Shown here piece after piece: positions 1 to 13,890 of a stretch of 64,000 nt of DNA (positions within the stretch are counted from its first letter, which is position 1; every line of letters begins with the position of its first letter). The position numbers and the translations under genes are program-made. The stretch comes from Acanthopagrus latus (Eukaryota > Chordata > Actinopteri > Spariformes > Sparidae). The stretch is from contig NC_051052.1 in the NCBI RefSeq assembly GCF_904848185.1, positions 15,469,971 to 15,533,970 of the forward strand, read 5' to 3'. The notes beneath the pieces are model-generated. The model was not told where the DNA came from. It worked only from the letters and a program-made list of their open reading frames with translations, and did not search any database.

Positions 1-854
1 ATGTGGCTACCAGTAGAAGGAGGGAGAGAAGGAGCAGACTGAGCCACAATTGGGAGTTATTTTTAGAAAAAGATTAATGACACAAATTAATTGGATTGGG
101 ATTTTTTTTTTCATAAAAAAGGGATTGTAAACTTATCCTGACAATTCAACAACACGTCAGGCTGTCAAAACTGTCAATATGGTGGAAAAGCATCTTGAGT
201 CCGACTCAATGTATGATCGAGCTTTTTAAGAGATTCTGCACAGCAAACCATGAAATACAGAGTGTTACTCCAAAGATCTGCTGGTTCCTGTTCATCCCTC
301 TGCCCGAGTCGATCCCACAATAACTGGAACAGCAGAATTGTTTCTTTTCAGAGTCCAGACTCTAATGAGTCAGGCAGAACGTAACTAATACATCATTATT
401 CCAGTTCAAATATTGTACTCCTGCCATTTTAATGTTTGTGTACTTTTATTTTTACTACGTTTCCCAGCACTGATTATCTTTTGGGACAAGAACGGCAAAG
501 TCGCTTTGAAACCTTTTTAATTTCCAGTTAACCAGCTGCATGTGCACGTGTGTGCGTGTATGTGTGCGTGTGTGTGTGCGTGTGTGTGTTCAATAATGGT
601 GGTTGTGGAGGAAGTCCAGTCTCAGCAGAAGTATGGCCAACCCCCTGCAGCAACGCAAATATTTCCTGGGCCATTTTTCAGTGTCCAGACACAGACACAA
701 ACACACACACACACACACGCAGTATATTTATGGTATGGAATGGCAATCAGGGGAAAAAAATGAGTAAAACCTAAAGGCGTACAATGTGTTTTCGATATCA
801 TAAATATGCAAATGAGCTCCCTTAATGCCGTTGAATGGTTTGCATGATTAATGG

Positions 855-929
<75 letters not shown>
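855..929. repeat. (TG)n microsatellite
   Basis: An uninterrupted TG run of about 37 units in the last apaf1 intron. Confidence 0.95.
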
Positions 930-1036
930 GGGATTGTTCTGTAAGCTAGACATCTGTTGCCACCACCTCTTCTGTTGCAGTCTGTCTGTCCGCCCGTCTG
1001 TGGAGAAACTGAGGAGATGGCCTGCTTTCTTCTCCA

Positions 1037-1060
1037 AACACACACACACACACACACACA
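1037..1060. repeat. (CA)n microsatellite
   Basis: A CA run of about 12 units, followed by a degenerate CA stretch to about 1072. Confidence 0.9.
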
Positions 1061-1218
1061 AACGCACACACCCGCAGCCACTAATGCTTTAGAGCAAAAA
1101 GACATACACCGCTGAAGCTTCAACCTTTTTTTGATTTATAGTAATTCATGTCGTCTTTTATCGTGGATGAGGTGCAGGTTTGATCCAAAGTTAGCATGTT
1201 TGTTGTGGTCCAAGTTGA

Positions 1219-1222
<4 letters not shown>

Positions 1223-1259
<37 letters not shown>
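1223..1259. repeat. (AC)n microsatellite
   Basis: An uninterrupted AC run of about 18 units. Confidence 0.95.
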
Positions 1260-1266
<7 letters not shown>

Positions 1267-1396
1267 ACTCACAGCAGACTTTAAATGATTGACTTGGTGT
1301 GCCTTTGATGCTTCATCCCAGTGAGATGGGGCTTGAATGGAAAATGTCAACTTTAAACTGAGATTAAACGGAATCACTCAGGAAAGCTGGTGGGGG

Positions 1397-1513
<117 letters not shown>

Positions 1514-2437
1514 GCAGGGAGCCTGAGGGGTGTGTGTGAGTTTGAGTCTGGTAATATAATGCTATTAAATTCATCATGGTCCTCTTGGCAACAAACATGA
1601 AGCTCTCCGTCAGTCTTCCTTCTCTCTTCCTGTCTTTGTTCTGACTCAGATAAAGGCGAGTGCAGACTGCTCGACTTTTGCCATTTGATTTTATTATTAG
1701 TACCACAGAATCAGTTCAGCGTCTTAAAGCCGTCTTAAAGACGAAGAGCAACATGACATGATTGGGCAGCGCTTCATTTGAAGGACTGTGTGACATGAAA
1801 CCTTCTTTATGAATGTTTTGTTAATGAAACATTACTACGCTGTCAAATGTTACGCAACCCTGTCATCAATAATCTTCTTGACCTCAACTAAAGTGAGCAA
1901 AATTTGCATCAAGATGAGTGGAAACCTGTTTCATCTGTATTCCACTGACTCTCTGTACTGACGGTGGCTTTTCAGGCTAAACAAAAGGTTTAGCAAAGCG
2001 AGTGTGTGTTTGACTGTCACAAGAGTTGCTGTGAATTCCAGTTTAGCAGAGGAAAAGCAGTGAAGCCGTCAGTATGGCAGTAAATTTAAACTTTATGGCT
2101 TGTGGTATGTAGTCAGCAGAAATTGACGAGGTGAATTTAGCTCTTCTTCATCTAAAACTCTGACATTTTGATCAACCTGCCGACCTCGCGATGGGTCTGA
2201 ACCGAGCTTAAGATGTCAGGAAAAGTTTTGGCTGGTTTAAGAACAGGGAACACAGCATCCCTCACTGACATCTCAGACAATGTCAGTGTCGTAGCTTAGC
2301 ATAACCAGAGGAAACCAGTGGAATCGGCTAGCCTGACTCCTAAACCTTCGTCCTCTCCTTTTGATTTGTGCCACAGCGTTCTCTGCTCAAAGCGTTTCAA
2401 CGATCTCTCCATCTTTCTCTCTCTGTTTGTCATCCAG

Positions 2438-2584
2438 TGGTGGGACGTGGAGAAAGGCGAGGCGCTGCAGACCTTCTACCCGACGGGAACCGCGCTGAAG
2501 AGGATCCACGTCTCGTCCGACTTCTCCACCTTCGTCACCATCGACAGCATCGGCATCCTCTACATCCTGCAGAGGGTGGCGTGA
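2438..2584 (+). CDS. apaf1: apaf1 last coding exon (C-terminal WD40 segment, 48 aa plus stop)
   Basis: This exon encodes the C-terminus of apoptotic protease-activating factor 1, the cytosolic sensor that binds cytochrome c through its WD40 propellers and assembles the apoptosome that activates caspase-9. The peptide opens with WWDVEKGEALQTFYPTG and ends with GILYILQRVA before a TGA stop at 2582-2584. I recognise it from the mammalian C-terminus, which has the same WW(N/D)V opening, the QTFY core, the (K/R)IHVS-DF block and the GILYILQ ending. It completes the last blade of the second propeller. The exon starts after a CAG acceptor at 2435-2437 and is read in phase 0. Only the terminal exon is in the window; the CARD, NB-ARC and the rest of the propellers lie to the left. 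The convergent anks1b neighbour agrees with vertebrate synteny. Confidence 0.93.
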   Translation, partial: WWDVEKGEALQTFYPTGTALKRIHVSSDFSTFVTIDSIGILYILQRVA

Positions 2585-2925
2585 CGACGCTTTGAACGCT
2601 GCTCCAAAAACGCAGGGGAAAAAAAAACGGGAAGAAAAACACCAAGATCCAACCAAACACTACAAACTGTGAACAGAAGCGGACATGTTTAGTGGCAATA
2701 AGGACTCGTAAGCCTCCTCTAATCACGCTGTTCTCTCGAAAGTTTACATTTCCGCTGCGCTCTCTCCACGTTCAGGCTGACACTCGCCAAGCATTACAGC
2801 GGAGCATTACAGACATCCACTCTCTGTTCTCCAGGATCAAACGCTCAGAGAAGATGCAAATACGTTTTTTGTAGATAAAACACACCAGAGTTTCCTTTGA
2901 AGCAACAAGGAACGACTCCCAAAAG

Positions 2926-2931
2926 AATAAA
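2926..2931 (+). promoter_or_regulatory. apaf1: Candidate polyadenylation signal AATAAA, proximal, for apaf1
   Basis: A canonical hexamer lies about 340 bp after the stop codon. The A-rich flank makes it less specific than the distal one. Confidence 0.4.
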
Positions 2932-3873
2932 AAAAATCAGCGTTTGTGACTATCAGGTCTTCTGAAGCAGATCGTCTGAATCATTAATACCTAATTAAGA
3001 GGTTATTACAAAGAGGTTAAATAGATGTGATCCTCACATCAGTTCAGATGTGAATAATAAATCGTAATCCATTTTGCATTAGGGCTGAACATTTACTGCA
3101 TGAGATGTGAGGGATTTTCCTCCCCGGCTGTATGTGATCGTTACGAGCTCCCGCGTACGTGTCATGAAGTGCAATCTACCCGTCGACGCCGTGACGTTTT
3201 GTGAACTTTAATTTTACAAATATGTGTCGTAAAAACCTCGTCGTCGCCAAGCTTTTACTTTATTTACACCTCAGCCTTAGTCTGAGCGGGATTACTGTCG
3301 GCGCCAGTGGGTGTGTGTGTGTGTGTTTAAAGTCTCTCGATCTAAGTCCACCAGCACTTATAGAACTTCTGCTGCACTTTGATGAGCATTAAACATTAAT
3401 GGGTACATTAAGTTTTTAACGATTGAGCATTTAATATTGAATCCCAGAAACTTTTTTAAAAAGCCTTGCGGGTCTATTTGTACATCCGAAATATTTGTAC
3501 TTTTGAACTTAGATCAAAGGTAAATGTTTTCTACAAAAAAAAGAAGTTTGATTTATAATTTATAGTCAGAATTTCCACTCGCTACTGTTAAAAGGCCGTT
3601 TTTGTGCTTTATTGATTGCTCAGTTTGTTTTTTTTGTACCGCCTCTTTTTAACTTCACACGTTTTTATCTGCATGTTGTCTTGCCTACTGAGCCTTTTTC
3701 CTGTTCTGAGCACTTTGAAGCAGGAGTTACAATCTTTTGGTGAAAGCTTTCGCTAAAGCAGCTCTGTTCAGATTCATGAGAAAATGGATCCTGACGTTCC
3801 CGCGCTATAATCTATCAAACCTATTGACTACGGCGGGGATGGTACAGACTCTAGTAATAAGCCCAGAAAAGGC

Positions 3874-3879
3874 AATAAA
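3874..3879 (+). promoter_or_regulatory. apaf1: Candidate polyadenylation signal AATAAA, distal, for apaf1
   Basis: A canonical hexamer lies about 1.3 kb after the stop codon. It is a plausible alternative end of the apaf1 transcript. Confidence 0.35.
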
Positions 3880-4379
3880 ATGGAATCAAAGTGAGGATGC
3901 GTCGCGACGTGTCTGATCGATGCTGTTGTCATCCTCGTGCTGTGCTCTTCGCGATTTCGGTGCTTTAAAATTGAATCAACAGATTTCCCTCCAGCGCGGA
4001 GGTCTCTGTCTAACAGAAATATTAATGTCTGCTCAGGATGTATTGACTGTTTTACTGTGTGGTGTAATGTGAGTGTAATTTATAAAAGATTAAACTACAC
4101 ATGCTACGGTGATGTCACGTGTCTGTCTTGATTTTGTGAACCGTCACATTTTGATTCCTTGTGCAGTGATTCTTATTCCCCTGTTGGCGATGAATCTATC
4201 TGTCCTTTCTGTCCGCTGACTAGACATCAGACTTCAACCTTCAGACTGACCGAATGTCCTCTGTCACCTTCAGTCCTGAGATCTGAATGTGACCGGGGCG
4301 CTGAGAAAATGTAGTCACGACAGAAATGAAGTGAGTGAAAGTCACTCTCATTGTCAGGACAAATTAGCTACGTGTGGCC

Positions 4380-4520
4380 TAAAGGACAAGTTCCCCCCAA
4401 AAATGAAAACTCAGTCATCATCCACTCACCCCCACGCAGATGGAAACCAGTGTGAAGATATGTAGTCTAACATGAAACAGGATATAAGGAGTGCAGGATA
4501 TAAGGAACAATACTATGTCG
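4380..4520 (+). repeat. Interspersed repeat ('CCCAAAAATGAAAA' type)
   Basis: AAAGGACAAGTTCCCCCCAA followed by AAATGAAAACTCAGTCATCA, TCCACTCACC and GATGGAAACCAG is the start of a repeat common in teleosts. A second, more diverged copy begins at 46377. The right end is uncertain. Confidence 0.6.
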
Positions 4521-5269
4521 CTTTTTCCTGGAACACATCTTTATTTACCTGATATCCAATGATATCCAAACAAATGAATAAATATTTTAGTGGTACACTG
4601 GCAGTTGGATTCACGTCATCATCTGTCGCCCCCTTTTACAAAATTTGGGCTTCAAATCACTGAGCCACGACAGTCTAAAGATCCTGGAGTTGCCGCTGGT
4701 GATGACATTTAAATGGCTGTGTGAAATAAGACTCAACAGCTGCAGCTTTGGTTCCACATATGTATTTATATACCTCCCACATACTGACGTCACTCTCACT
4801 GATTTACACTCCGGGCTGGAGGACAGTCTGGGCTGCAGTCCCATGATGACATGAGGTGATCACATTAGCCGAGGCGACGTGGCTGATGTATGTTTTCAGC
4901 ACCTCCCTGTCATCACATCCATCAGCTGGCTTTGAGTAAACTTGCGTCGCCGCGGTGACGGCTGGGATCCAACTCTCAGCTGAGTTATGTGCCACGGCGG
5001 TGATTGATAAAGCCCTATTGTGATTCATCAGCGGCTAATTAATTAGATTTCTGTGGAACGACAGACATGTGCGGAGGTTTAAGACTGGAGGTGAGCATCA
5101 GTCATGAGCGTGTCCTACAGGAGGAGGATGCGCTTGTTGCAGATGTCTTTATGGGGACTATGACAAGAAACCATAGAGCTGTAAAATAAATACAAATCCT
5201 AATCATTTTATGGGAGTCTCATTAAGTAATTTGTTACTGATTACAGGAAAAATTGGGTTATTTTCCCTC

Positions 5270-5835
5270 TAAAGCTGTAGTCTGTAACTATTTTGTTATA
5301 TTTGACAGTAGAATAAGATGCAGGTCAGCTGTCTGTGGCTCCACCCAGTGGCTGTAATTTGATTTGCAAGAATCCACCGCTCTGGATCAACACAACCAAT
5401 CAGAGCCAAGCAGAGTGTCTGGAGAGTGTCAGTCACTCTTATGCCGGGTGCCCCTCCCCCTCCACAGGCGCAGTGGCTGCTCTTACCTGGTCAGTTATGT
5501 TCAAGCTCAAGCTCAAACTGTAAACAGTGGCGGAGCACGGACAACAACAACAGAGCCGAAAACTGCCCCACCATTGACCAGTCAAAGAGAAGAAATAAGA
5601 AGGCAAGCAGTGTAAAAAGAAAGAGTTGAACTGAGCCAGAGAGAAAACAAGACAAATATCTGAGCATCATTTCAGAGGTGGAGGGAGCTGTGGGATTTGT
5701 AAGTGAGCGATGCAGAGTTAGCTACGTTTCTGGTGGACAGGTAAGGACCCCTGCTTGATATTTGTTTAATTCTATATATTAACCACAAGGCTAAGATGGC
5801 GAAGGTTACAGTAATACTTGCAATATCCCCTTAAG
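5270..5835 (+). repeat. Probable interspersed repeat, about 560 bp
   Basis: It begins AAAGCTGTAGTCTGTAACTA and ends ATATCCCCTTAAG. Between them are blocks such as GTGGCTCCACCCAGTGGCTG and CAACCAATCAGAGCCAAGCA, typical of a teleost non-autonomous element. Only one copy is in the window. Overlapping short ORFs at 5335-5629 are not convincing genes. Confidence 0.5.
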
Positions 5836-8800
5836 ATGTTGCAGTCGAGCTATGTAGCTTGTTGATATATTTAGGTTGTATGCTAATTCCGGTGTTTAGC
5901 TTTGTCTTCTTTTCGTTTGCAGTTTGGAGTTTCCACAGTTAATCCAGTTGTCTTGCTGTTACCTGGGGTTAGCAACCGTGGAAAACAGTGCCTCTTCCTG
6001 CTGTGGCGCCTTTCCTTTGTACTATAATTCAACCTATTTTTTCCCCTGAAAAATCCAGATGGTGGTAAACTGTGGTTATAGAGAGGTTTAAAGAGTGTGC
6101 AAATGGTGTCATTTATCTGTAGAAATATCATTTGCTCTAAGTTATGACTTCAGAATGATAAAATGAAGCCAAAGTGACCATGGTTCAGTGGTTTATTGTA
6201 TCCTCATGAAGGTTTATTTCAGAAACTGGCGTATAAGACTGCAGTAGTTTGAGCTCGGTGAACCGAATAAACTGGCAACAGAGTGTAAGAGAAGATAGCC
6301 ATGATGGAAGTAGCTGCTAATAACAGAAAACAGCCACTCAGAGTGAAAAACAAACCACTTGAGTAAAAAAAAGCCCCGGCTAACCTTGTACCGAGACCTT
6401 TCTCTGGATAGAATATGTCTGTCGCAACCTCGCCAACTGTTCCTCATCTGGAGGAGCAGCTTTGAGTTCTTGTGGTAAATTCTGTCCTTTATATAAATTT
6501 AGACTTGAAATAGGCTCACTCAACAACAGGCCTTGTTATCTGGCCCGACACAGGACGCCACTACCTACTTATCCTCCAACGGCAAACTTGAAACCATTTG
6601 TCTTGGGGTCTTTAGACATTCTGGGCGCCGTGGAGCATCACGGCTGCCAGTCAGATTTGGGACCCGGTCCAATCGTGGTGCAAGTCTCGAAAGCAGCCAT
6701 ATGACATGCTGATTCAACGCTGCCAGCTGTCAGTTAGACTTCAGTGCTTTCTATTTATACACCGTCGTTCAGTTGAGTGATGTAAAGGTGTCCTGCTTTT
6801 TTCTTATCGAGCGGTGTATTCTCAGAGACGCCTGAGCTGCACACTTCCAGGATTTGAAAGTGTGCCAAATTCATGGTGTTGTCTTTCATAGGTGGTTGGC
6901 TGGATGTATGCTGGTGTGATTCAGGGGAGTTTGCAGTCGTGTTCCAGTGGCGATTAGACACATTTGCACAAGAGCGAACAAAGCTTCGGTGTCTGAACTT
7001 AGCGTGCAGTTGGCCACGGGCCCGTGACGGGAAGAAATGAGCATCTTAAATTGTTTGCTGATGTCATCTTTTTTTTTTTTTTTTCCGCACTCACACATGT
7101 GCGAGCCGCGGCAGATTATCGCCTGCGATCCTTTTGCTTTCAAGTGTAAATTAAGCTGATACCTTAAGCCCGGCGGAGGGATTAGTTTCAGGTATCTGGT
7201 TCCAAACAGTGAACTCATCTGGCTTCCTGAGCTTTAAGAAAAACAACCTTTACTTCTCCTCCAGGTGCATATTGGTGTAACAACAGATCTCACGTGGCTT
7301 CCTGACTTCCTCTTCCTTTGTGCAGCTCCGTCACCATGTGCATTTTACACACCCCGCAGTCTCCACGGGAATGGTGGGAACTTTTTTAAAGTCTGGTCGA
7401 GGTGTGCGCTAACCCAATTAATTCTGCTCGCTCCTGCCTAATTAATCTTTGTCTGCCGGTGAAGTAATTACAGCTATCTAGCTGTCTGTGTGTCTGCACA
7501 CAATACTGACACCACCTTCCCCTCTCGGTTGCAGCTGGGCCAGGAGCGCCTCTGATGTCTGTCATACTGTAAGCTCTAATTCACCGCGGCATGACCGGGA
7601 GTGGAGAGGGAGCTTTGTTTTATGAACTCCCGAATAATGTCCGCCTCTAAAGGCGCCGCGAGTTACTTTCGAAAAGCCCTCGTGGCTGTTAAGTGAACGG
7701 ATGTCAGTGTCCCGTTGCTTCACGCACCATTTGGTCTCATTTTTGGAGACAGTGTGACTAAATTATTAAGGTAACAACTTGTAGCACCTGTGCGACTTTC
7801 AAACATGCCCCTGGTGTTTTTGTTGCTCATATTCATCACCATCATTCTTGGTAACGGGAAAGTCCAGGAGCGGAGAGAAGATCACCAGAAACAAACCTCA
7901 ACATCCTGCGATCAACCATCCGATCCACCTCCACAACTTTACCCTCTCTAGTCATGACATCTGATCTGGACACAGGCGAGAGGCGACTCATGACCAAATT
8001 ATCATAGTTTATGAAAAATGCAGCGTAGTGAAAATCCAGCCATTTTATTCATGCGATGTAGCCCAGATAAGCCTGTCTGACCTTTCGCTAACCCACTCAT
8101 CACGTAACTAATAAACTAATAAGGTTATTTCATCGTTTTTACGATATACTATGATATAAATGATCTTTTAAAAACAAAATATGTGATTTACAGCAAAATT
8201 CAAATAGGACCAAAACATTTTTTTTTCTCTATGTAACTGGATGTTTACAAAAGTTTACTCAACGTTTAAGAAAAAAAAGGTGTATGTTTCTGGTAGAATG
8301 TTCCAACACATATAAATAGCTTCATTTTCTTAATATTTTTGCACTTTAATGTTGCAGGAGGAGTTCAGAATATTCTGCCAAATTGTTTACGATCTCCCAG
8401 TAGTGTTAATTGAATGTGTCCTTTGGTTTCACAGTTATTAAGATTTAGAGTCAATTAATTTTGTTTCTTAATGTGAGGACGAAGGACGCTGAGTCCTCAA
8501 TAATGTGAAGTTGTTTGGATGAATAAAGGAAAAGCAGTAAACAAAGTCATTGTAAAAGATAAAATCAGGACATTGTTTCGGATGCTCAGATTGCAAATTG
8601 CACCTTGGACAGCAGCATCTCCTTTAAAAAAGTGATTTAAAGATGCTGAGTTCAGAGGCCTGCTAGCCTAATTAGCCTGATTTAGTAGTGTTGTGTGCTC
8701 TGGGGTGCGGGCTAATATATAGGGCCAATATTTAAACCTTTTCTAGTTTCCCAGCGAGACGTCTGCCGTCGCACGTGGACTCCCAGGAGATGTGGAGAGG

Positions 8801-9703
8801 TCCTGTTTAAAAAAGAACTGCGCTTCCCTCCGGCTTTCCGTCTGCTGTCTAAGACTTTCATTTTGTTTTCAGTCTCTCTCTCTCTTTTTCCTCCCATTAA
8901 TTTTTTAACTGCTTGCTATTTTTCAAGCTCGTGGCTATGCGGCATGCAACTGTGTATGCAGATTTTCGGGGGGTGACCAGCGAGAGGAGAATCATGGGAC
9001 TGTGTGTGTGTGTGTGTGTGGTAGCTGTTTAATGAATGATTGTGAAGGAATACAGCCACAAATAACAATTGTAAAAAGTTGATGGATGTGTTGGTGTCGC
9101 TGTCAACAAATCATGAGAAAAGACCAAAATCACCAATTTTTACATCAACAAGTTGATGTTTGTGGGATTCAAAATCGATTCCAGTACCCATGTTCATGCT
9201 TTACTCACACATTATTTATTATTATGATCTTAGTCAGTCAATTATTCTCTGGATCGGGCTAACAGGTAAATTGTTTTGTCTATTAGATATCAATAAATAG
9301 TTAAAAATGCCTATTTGAGGGATGATTGTAAAGAATGTGCATTTCATGTATATATTCAGTGTTTATATGGGAAAAAAAAATGGCTTCCTAATATTGGGAA
9401 TAGCCCCAAAAATTCAGTACAGGTCAGGCAGCACAGTTTCTGAATCACTGCATAAATATCTTTGACATTTCTGTGCTGCAATTTGTTTGAACTTATTGGC
9501 CGAGGCAGATAAATCTACGTCAGCCCTGCAGATTTATAATCCGAGCTCTACGACTAATCTTTCCAGAGCTAATGTGTACACGAGAGAATGTGTAATTGAT
9601 AAATATTTATCCTACATTAGAGGAAGGAACACGTTAAATGAGCAGCTGCTAAGTTTGGAACAAGAGGGAACTGGATGAAGCAGGCGCTATGAGAAATTAC
9701 TTC

Positions 9704-9705
<2 letters not shown>

Positions 9706-9770
<65 letters not shown>
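9706..9770. repeat. (GT)n microsatellite
   Basis: An uninterrupted run of about 32 units. Confidence 0.95.
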
Positions 9771-9771
<1 letters not shown>

Positions 9772-10799
9772 CCTGATACCAGGTGACTCCCGCTGCCTAC
9801 AGTAGCAGCTACACTGATTAACTCGCTCTCTTTTGTCTCTCGTGTCGTCCCTCTGCTCTCTGACCATCAGATCTCTGACACCCCCTGAGTATCGGGTCTC
9901 CACAGTATCGTTCCCCTGCGTCTCCTGACCCTGTTTTGCTGTTACACGCTCACCCCGTGTGGCTGTGTGTGTGTTTCTCCTGACCTTGGCCGAGCATTGG
10001 TTCCTGTTCCTGTCAGCTGTCGGCTCAGCTGCGCTCCACCTTTATTGCTTTCCCTTGTGGAGCCAGACGGCTCAGAGCCAGAGCTCCTTCCACAGTCGGG
10101 GCTGCGTCCCGTTTCTCCTTAGCTGCCCCACCTTCCCCTCGCCCATCTGCCCAGATGGTTCGGACTGATTTTCTTGAAACACCGCCATGGCTACATCACG
10201 AGACAGTGTTGAAAAACCTACAGACTCTAGATGATGCAAGCTAATCGGGATGTGTGATAGAGGAATGGAGTGGAAATTGAAATGGAATGGGGCCCAGAAG
10301 GAGCAGATGCTTTGCTCACCTGTGCCTCACCTCATCCAGTAGCTCACCCGGCCAGACCAGCAGCACCCACGCTGACACGCCACAGGAAGACAGGGCGGGT
10401 GGCTTACCTCTCCTTCACCTGTCCGGCTGGAAGGAGACCGGCTCCTCTTCACTGCGTGGAAATATGACGATAATGTGACGATAAGAATTTGCTGGATTTA
10501 ATGCCAGAGAAGACAAACGTGCTTTGTCCTCTTATCTCTTTGACTGGGCTCAAATCTGATCAGTGCAGTCGTGTCAGATGCCACTAAAACACAGCAAAAC
10601 CTGCAAAAGATAAAGTCTTGCAGATAGAACATGACCGTTGATACTGTAGGTAGGAGTTGGTAGGAGTTAAAGGTGGCGTACAGTTGTGGGAGTTTAAGTG
10701 TAGGATGGCTACTGTGTCGGTACATTTGACTGTAGTACAAAGTGGTATCTATTAGTCGAATAAACAAAAATGAAATGCAGCTTTTGTGATGATATTACT

Positions 10800-11140
10800 T
10801 ACTTTTTAGAAACACGGCCGACTGTCCCACTTCTATATTGTCAGATTGTATCACCGCAAAGACAATTTCTCTCCCAAAATGTTTTGAGAACTGCATTTTG
10901 GTCTCAGATGTTTTGAAAGACATATTTTAGTTACTGTTTAGCTGTAAGAAAGTTTGTTACCAGGTGGCCATCTTGAATACGGACGTGGGGATGACACACA
11001 CAGAGAAGCTCAGATCTCAACACACACACAGAGGGAGTGTGACACCGCTGTCTGCCCAGGACGCCATTATTCTGCCCTTTATACACCAAATAGCTGCTTT
11101 CCGCTGTATTAACGCTCAAAATATTATAAATTACCCTTTA
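10800..11140 (+). repeat. Probable interspersed repeat
   Basis: The text CTCCCAAAATGTTTTGAGAA, then TGCATTTTGGTCTCA, GGTGGCCATCTTGAATACGG and CGCCATTATTCTGCCC in this order resembles a repeat I know from other percomorph sequences. The end is near ACCCTTTAAAG. Single copy here, so the call rests on recognition alone. Confidence 0.45.
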
Positions 11141-13525
11141 AAGCCATGACATGGAGCCTGTGGTGTGCTTTTTTTTGTAATTTTATTCCATTTCATAGAC
11201 AAAATGATTAGTTGCAGCTCTATACTGTGGTGTGGAGCTCAGCAGAAACCATGAATATTATAGCATTTCTCATAATTCTGTTGCCCAGGTGATGTATGAC
11301 AAATCTGGGGTGAAATGTTCACTTTTGTTTTCGTTCACTCATACAGTTCTGGGGCCTTGGCATCCATGGCGGCCATGTTACTTTCCACCATAACATGAAT
11401 TATTGTTTGTATGAAGATGAAGCTTTTAAAACTCCAAATAATAAATAATAATAAGAATGCAACATGGATAATACCACGGAGCGTCGCGTCGGTTCTCAGA
11501 TGATGTGAATTCTCTCTCATGATGTCACTGAACTCACCTTTAACTATCCACCTGAGCACTTTATGATGCTATTATTGTAATTCTTGCATTTTGTTTTTGT
11601 GTCCTCTTCGGTTATGAAAGCGGCAGTAAGTAGACGCTTAGTTCCACTTACGCACTGAAAAGACCTTCCATAGTCTTGCTCAAGGGCAGCTCCAGCAAGC
11701 CGGCCTGGTGATGTGTTTGCATGTCCTGGCTGTTTTCGCAGGAAAGGCCCCTGCTTACAAAACGGCTGCCTGGAAGCCGCTCGGCCACCCTGCAGTCACA
11801 CATTACACAACGCGCCTTGTGAAGCAGACAATCAAACTGTCTTGCTTGACAACTCGTTTGTCACCATTGTATCCCCGCTGCCTCCTCAATCACACAGCCT
11901 CCGTCACTCATCCGCGCATTTCAGCTCAGATGTGTTCGAGATTTACGAGGGCCGGAATCATCCCCGAAAACCTTCGCAGCAGCAGTTTGGAGGATGAAGT
12001 GAGGTGGCAAAACACACGTACACAAACTCTTTCAGACGACACTTCATGCTTTAAGCTGGGTTTGTACTTGAGAACAAGTGGCAGGAAAGGAAAAAGTGCA
12101 GGCCACCTAAAGTTCAGCGGCGGTTTTAAAAGCCTCTTTAAAGCTGAGAGGAGCGACTGTCACTTCGATCCCACCAGAGTTATGACCGGGATACACCGAT
12201 CAGATTATAAGGTCCAAAGAGGCAGTTCTAATGTTTTACAAGTCCTCTTAGGGAAAAGCTGAACAGAACTGCTCTTCGATATAAAAAAAAAAAAAAAAAC
12301 CCAAGCTCTTTAACTCCTCCGTCATGCGCTGTAGTTATTACATAAAGAGCTTTCACGGGATGATGAGAACATTGAGCGTGGGAAAAAAGCAGATGATCTT
12401 TAAGTCTCCAGAGAGTTGTTATCAGAAGGATATCAGAGGATGAGCGAGTCGCCGATCATACAAGTCAACTGAAAAGCACAACAAATATGAGCAGCGTAGT
12501 AAAAACTGACTCCTGATGGATGTGTTTTTGCCAAATATTCCAACATACACCGCATTTCCCTTATGTAAACAGATGAGAGATCAGGATTCAGGCGTTTGCT
12601 ACGGAAGCCCTGAGATCCCAAATTGAGCAGCGATCAAGCTAACCTGTGCTGGGACCTTGAATTTAAGGGAGCTGGGCCTTGAAAATCATAGAAAAGTAAT
12701 TCTACCAGTTGATTAACTCCTTCAACTCCGTAAGAATGTATTCATGATTTTCAGCTCGTTCCATATCTTATGTTGATATACATCTTGTACTGTGGAACAC
12801 AAGAGGCTAACCAACAATAGCCACAAATAAATCAGTGCCGTAATCACAAGTAACAATCAGTATCTCGTCTGGTCCTGGAACTGAAGACCTGTGATAGAGT
12901 TCATAAAAATAGGGCATTTTCTTTCTGTGGACACTCCTGTTGACAAGAAGTTGGCGTGTGGATTGATTTTTCATTCTGGAATTAAAAAAAAAAAAACCCA
13001 TATTTTGCTCTTGTTGTCGTGGGACATTTAATTCTAATTATTTGGAAGGCTTGAATCAATAGAGCCAAGCGTCTGCTCACGGTGCCCTGGGAGACTCTTA
13101 CTGGAGCGACTCCACTGACTGCGGGCACACTGGCAGCTTTCAGGACGGAGAAACACATTCTGGCTTAAATCACTCTGAAATAAGCTTTCAACTTGGGTGT
13201 TGAAGGTGAAACACTGAATCCATCAAAGCAAACTTTACACGGCTTTAACGGTGCTTGGTTTAGTCCCCTGGTGGTAGACGAGAGTCTTGTTTATTTGCTT
13301 CACAGTCTTCAGGGAGCTTCTGTTTGAGGTTGTTTAGTTACAGATTTGCACTCTCATCTTTAATTTTTTCCCATATTGTGGCCCTCGAGTCTCTCCACTC
13401 TGCACCACTGCACATCATCTTATTTTTTATGGTACCAGTATCAGCGCTCTTGTGTATAGTCGGCTATATGCATGACCTTTTCCATGTATTGTCTGTGAAC
13501 CCTGATCAAAGAATAATAGGCATTT

Positions 13526-13890
13526 TTTGTAAACAGAGATATATTTCATACTGAAGATGCTAACCAGCTAGGCCCGACTCATCCAGGTCTGAAGCTCCTG
13601 CGCAAGTTATGTGAATGCGAAAAACTCCCCTGTATCTCCCAGTCCGAAACGCTAGCTGCACAGCTAACTGAGCTAAAAGGGCTAATGGCAGCAACAGTTA
13701 GCAACAGTTAGTCCAGATAAAAGAGTGATCTTGAAATCGGAGCTTTGCACAGATTTAACTAACTTAACTAACTTTAACTAATTTAACTTAACTAAAGACA
13801 GGATTGGCCTATCCTAAATTCAGACCAAAATAAAATAAGTTAAAACCAAAATAATGAGCAGAAATAGGAACCATGAATGAATCATATTAA
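13526..13890. repeat. Interspersed repeat family B, copy 1
   Basis: It shares GATGCTAACCAGCTAG and CTAATGGCAGC blocks with 42970-43295 in the same order. After them it carries short TTAACTAAC-type repeats. Confidence 0.55.

Larger units (their letters stand above)
2585..3900 (+). other. apaf1: apaf1 3' UTR (extent inferred)
   Basis: No further coding exon follows the TGA at 2584. AATAAA-type signals occur at 2926-2931, near 3056-3061 and at 3874-3879, so the transcript probably ends either shortly after 2931 or near 3900. Which end is used cannot be told from the sequence. A short TG tract lies at 3310-3326. Confidence 0.5.
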
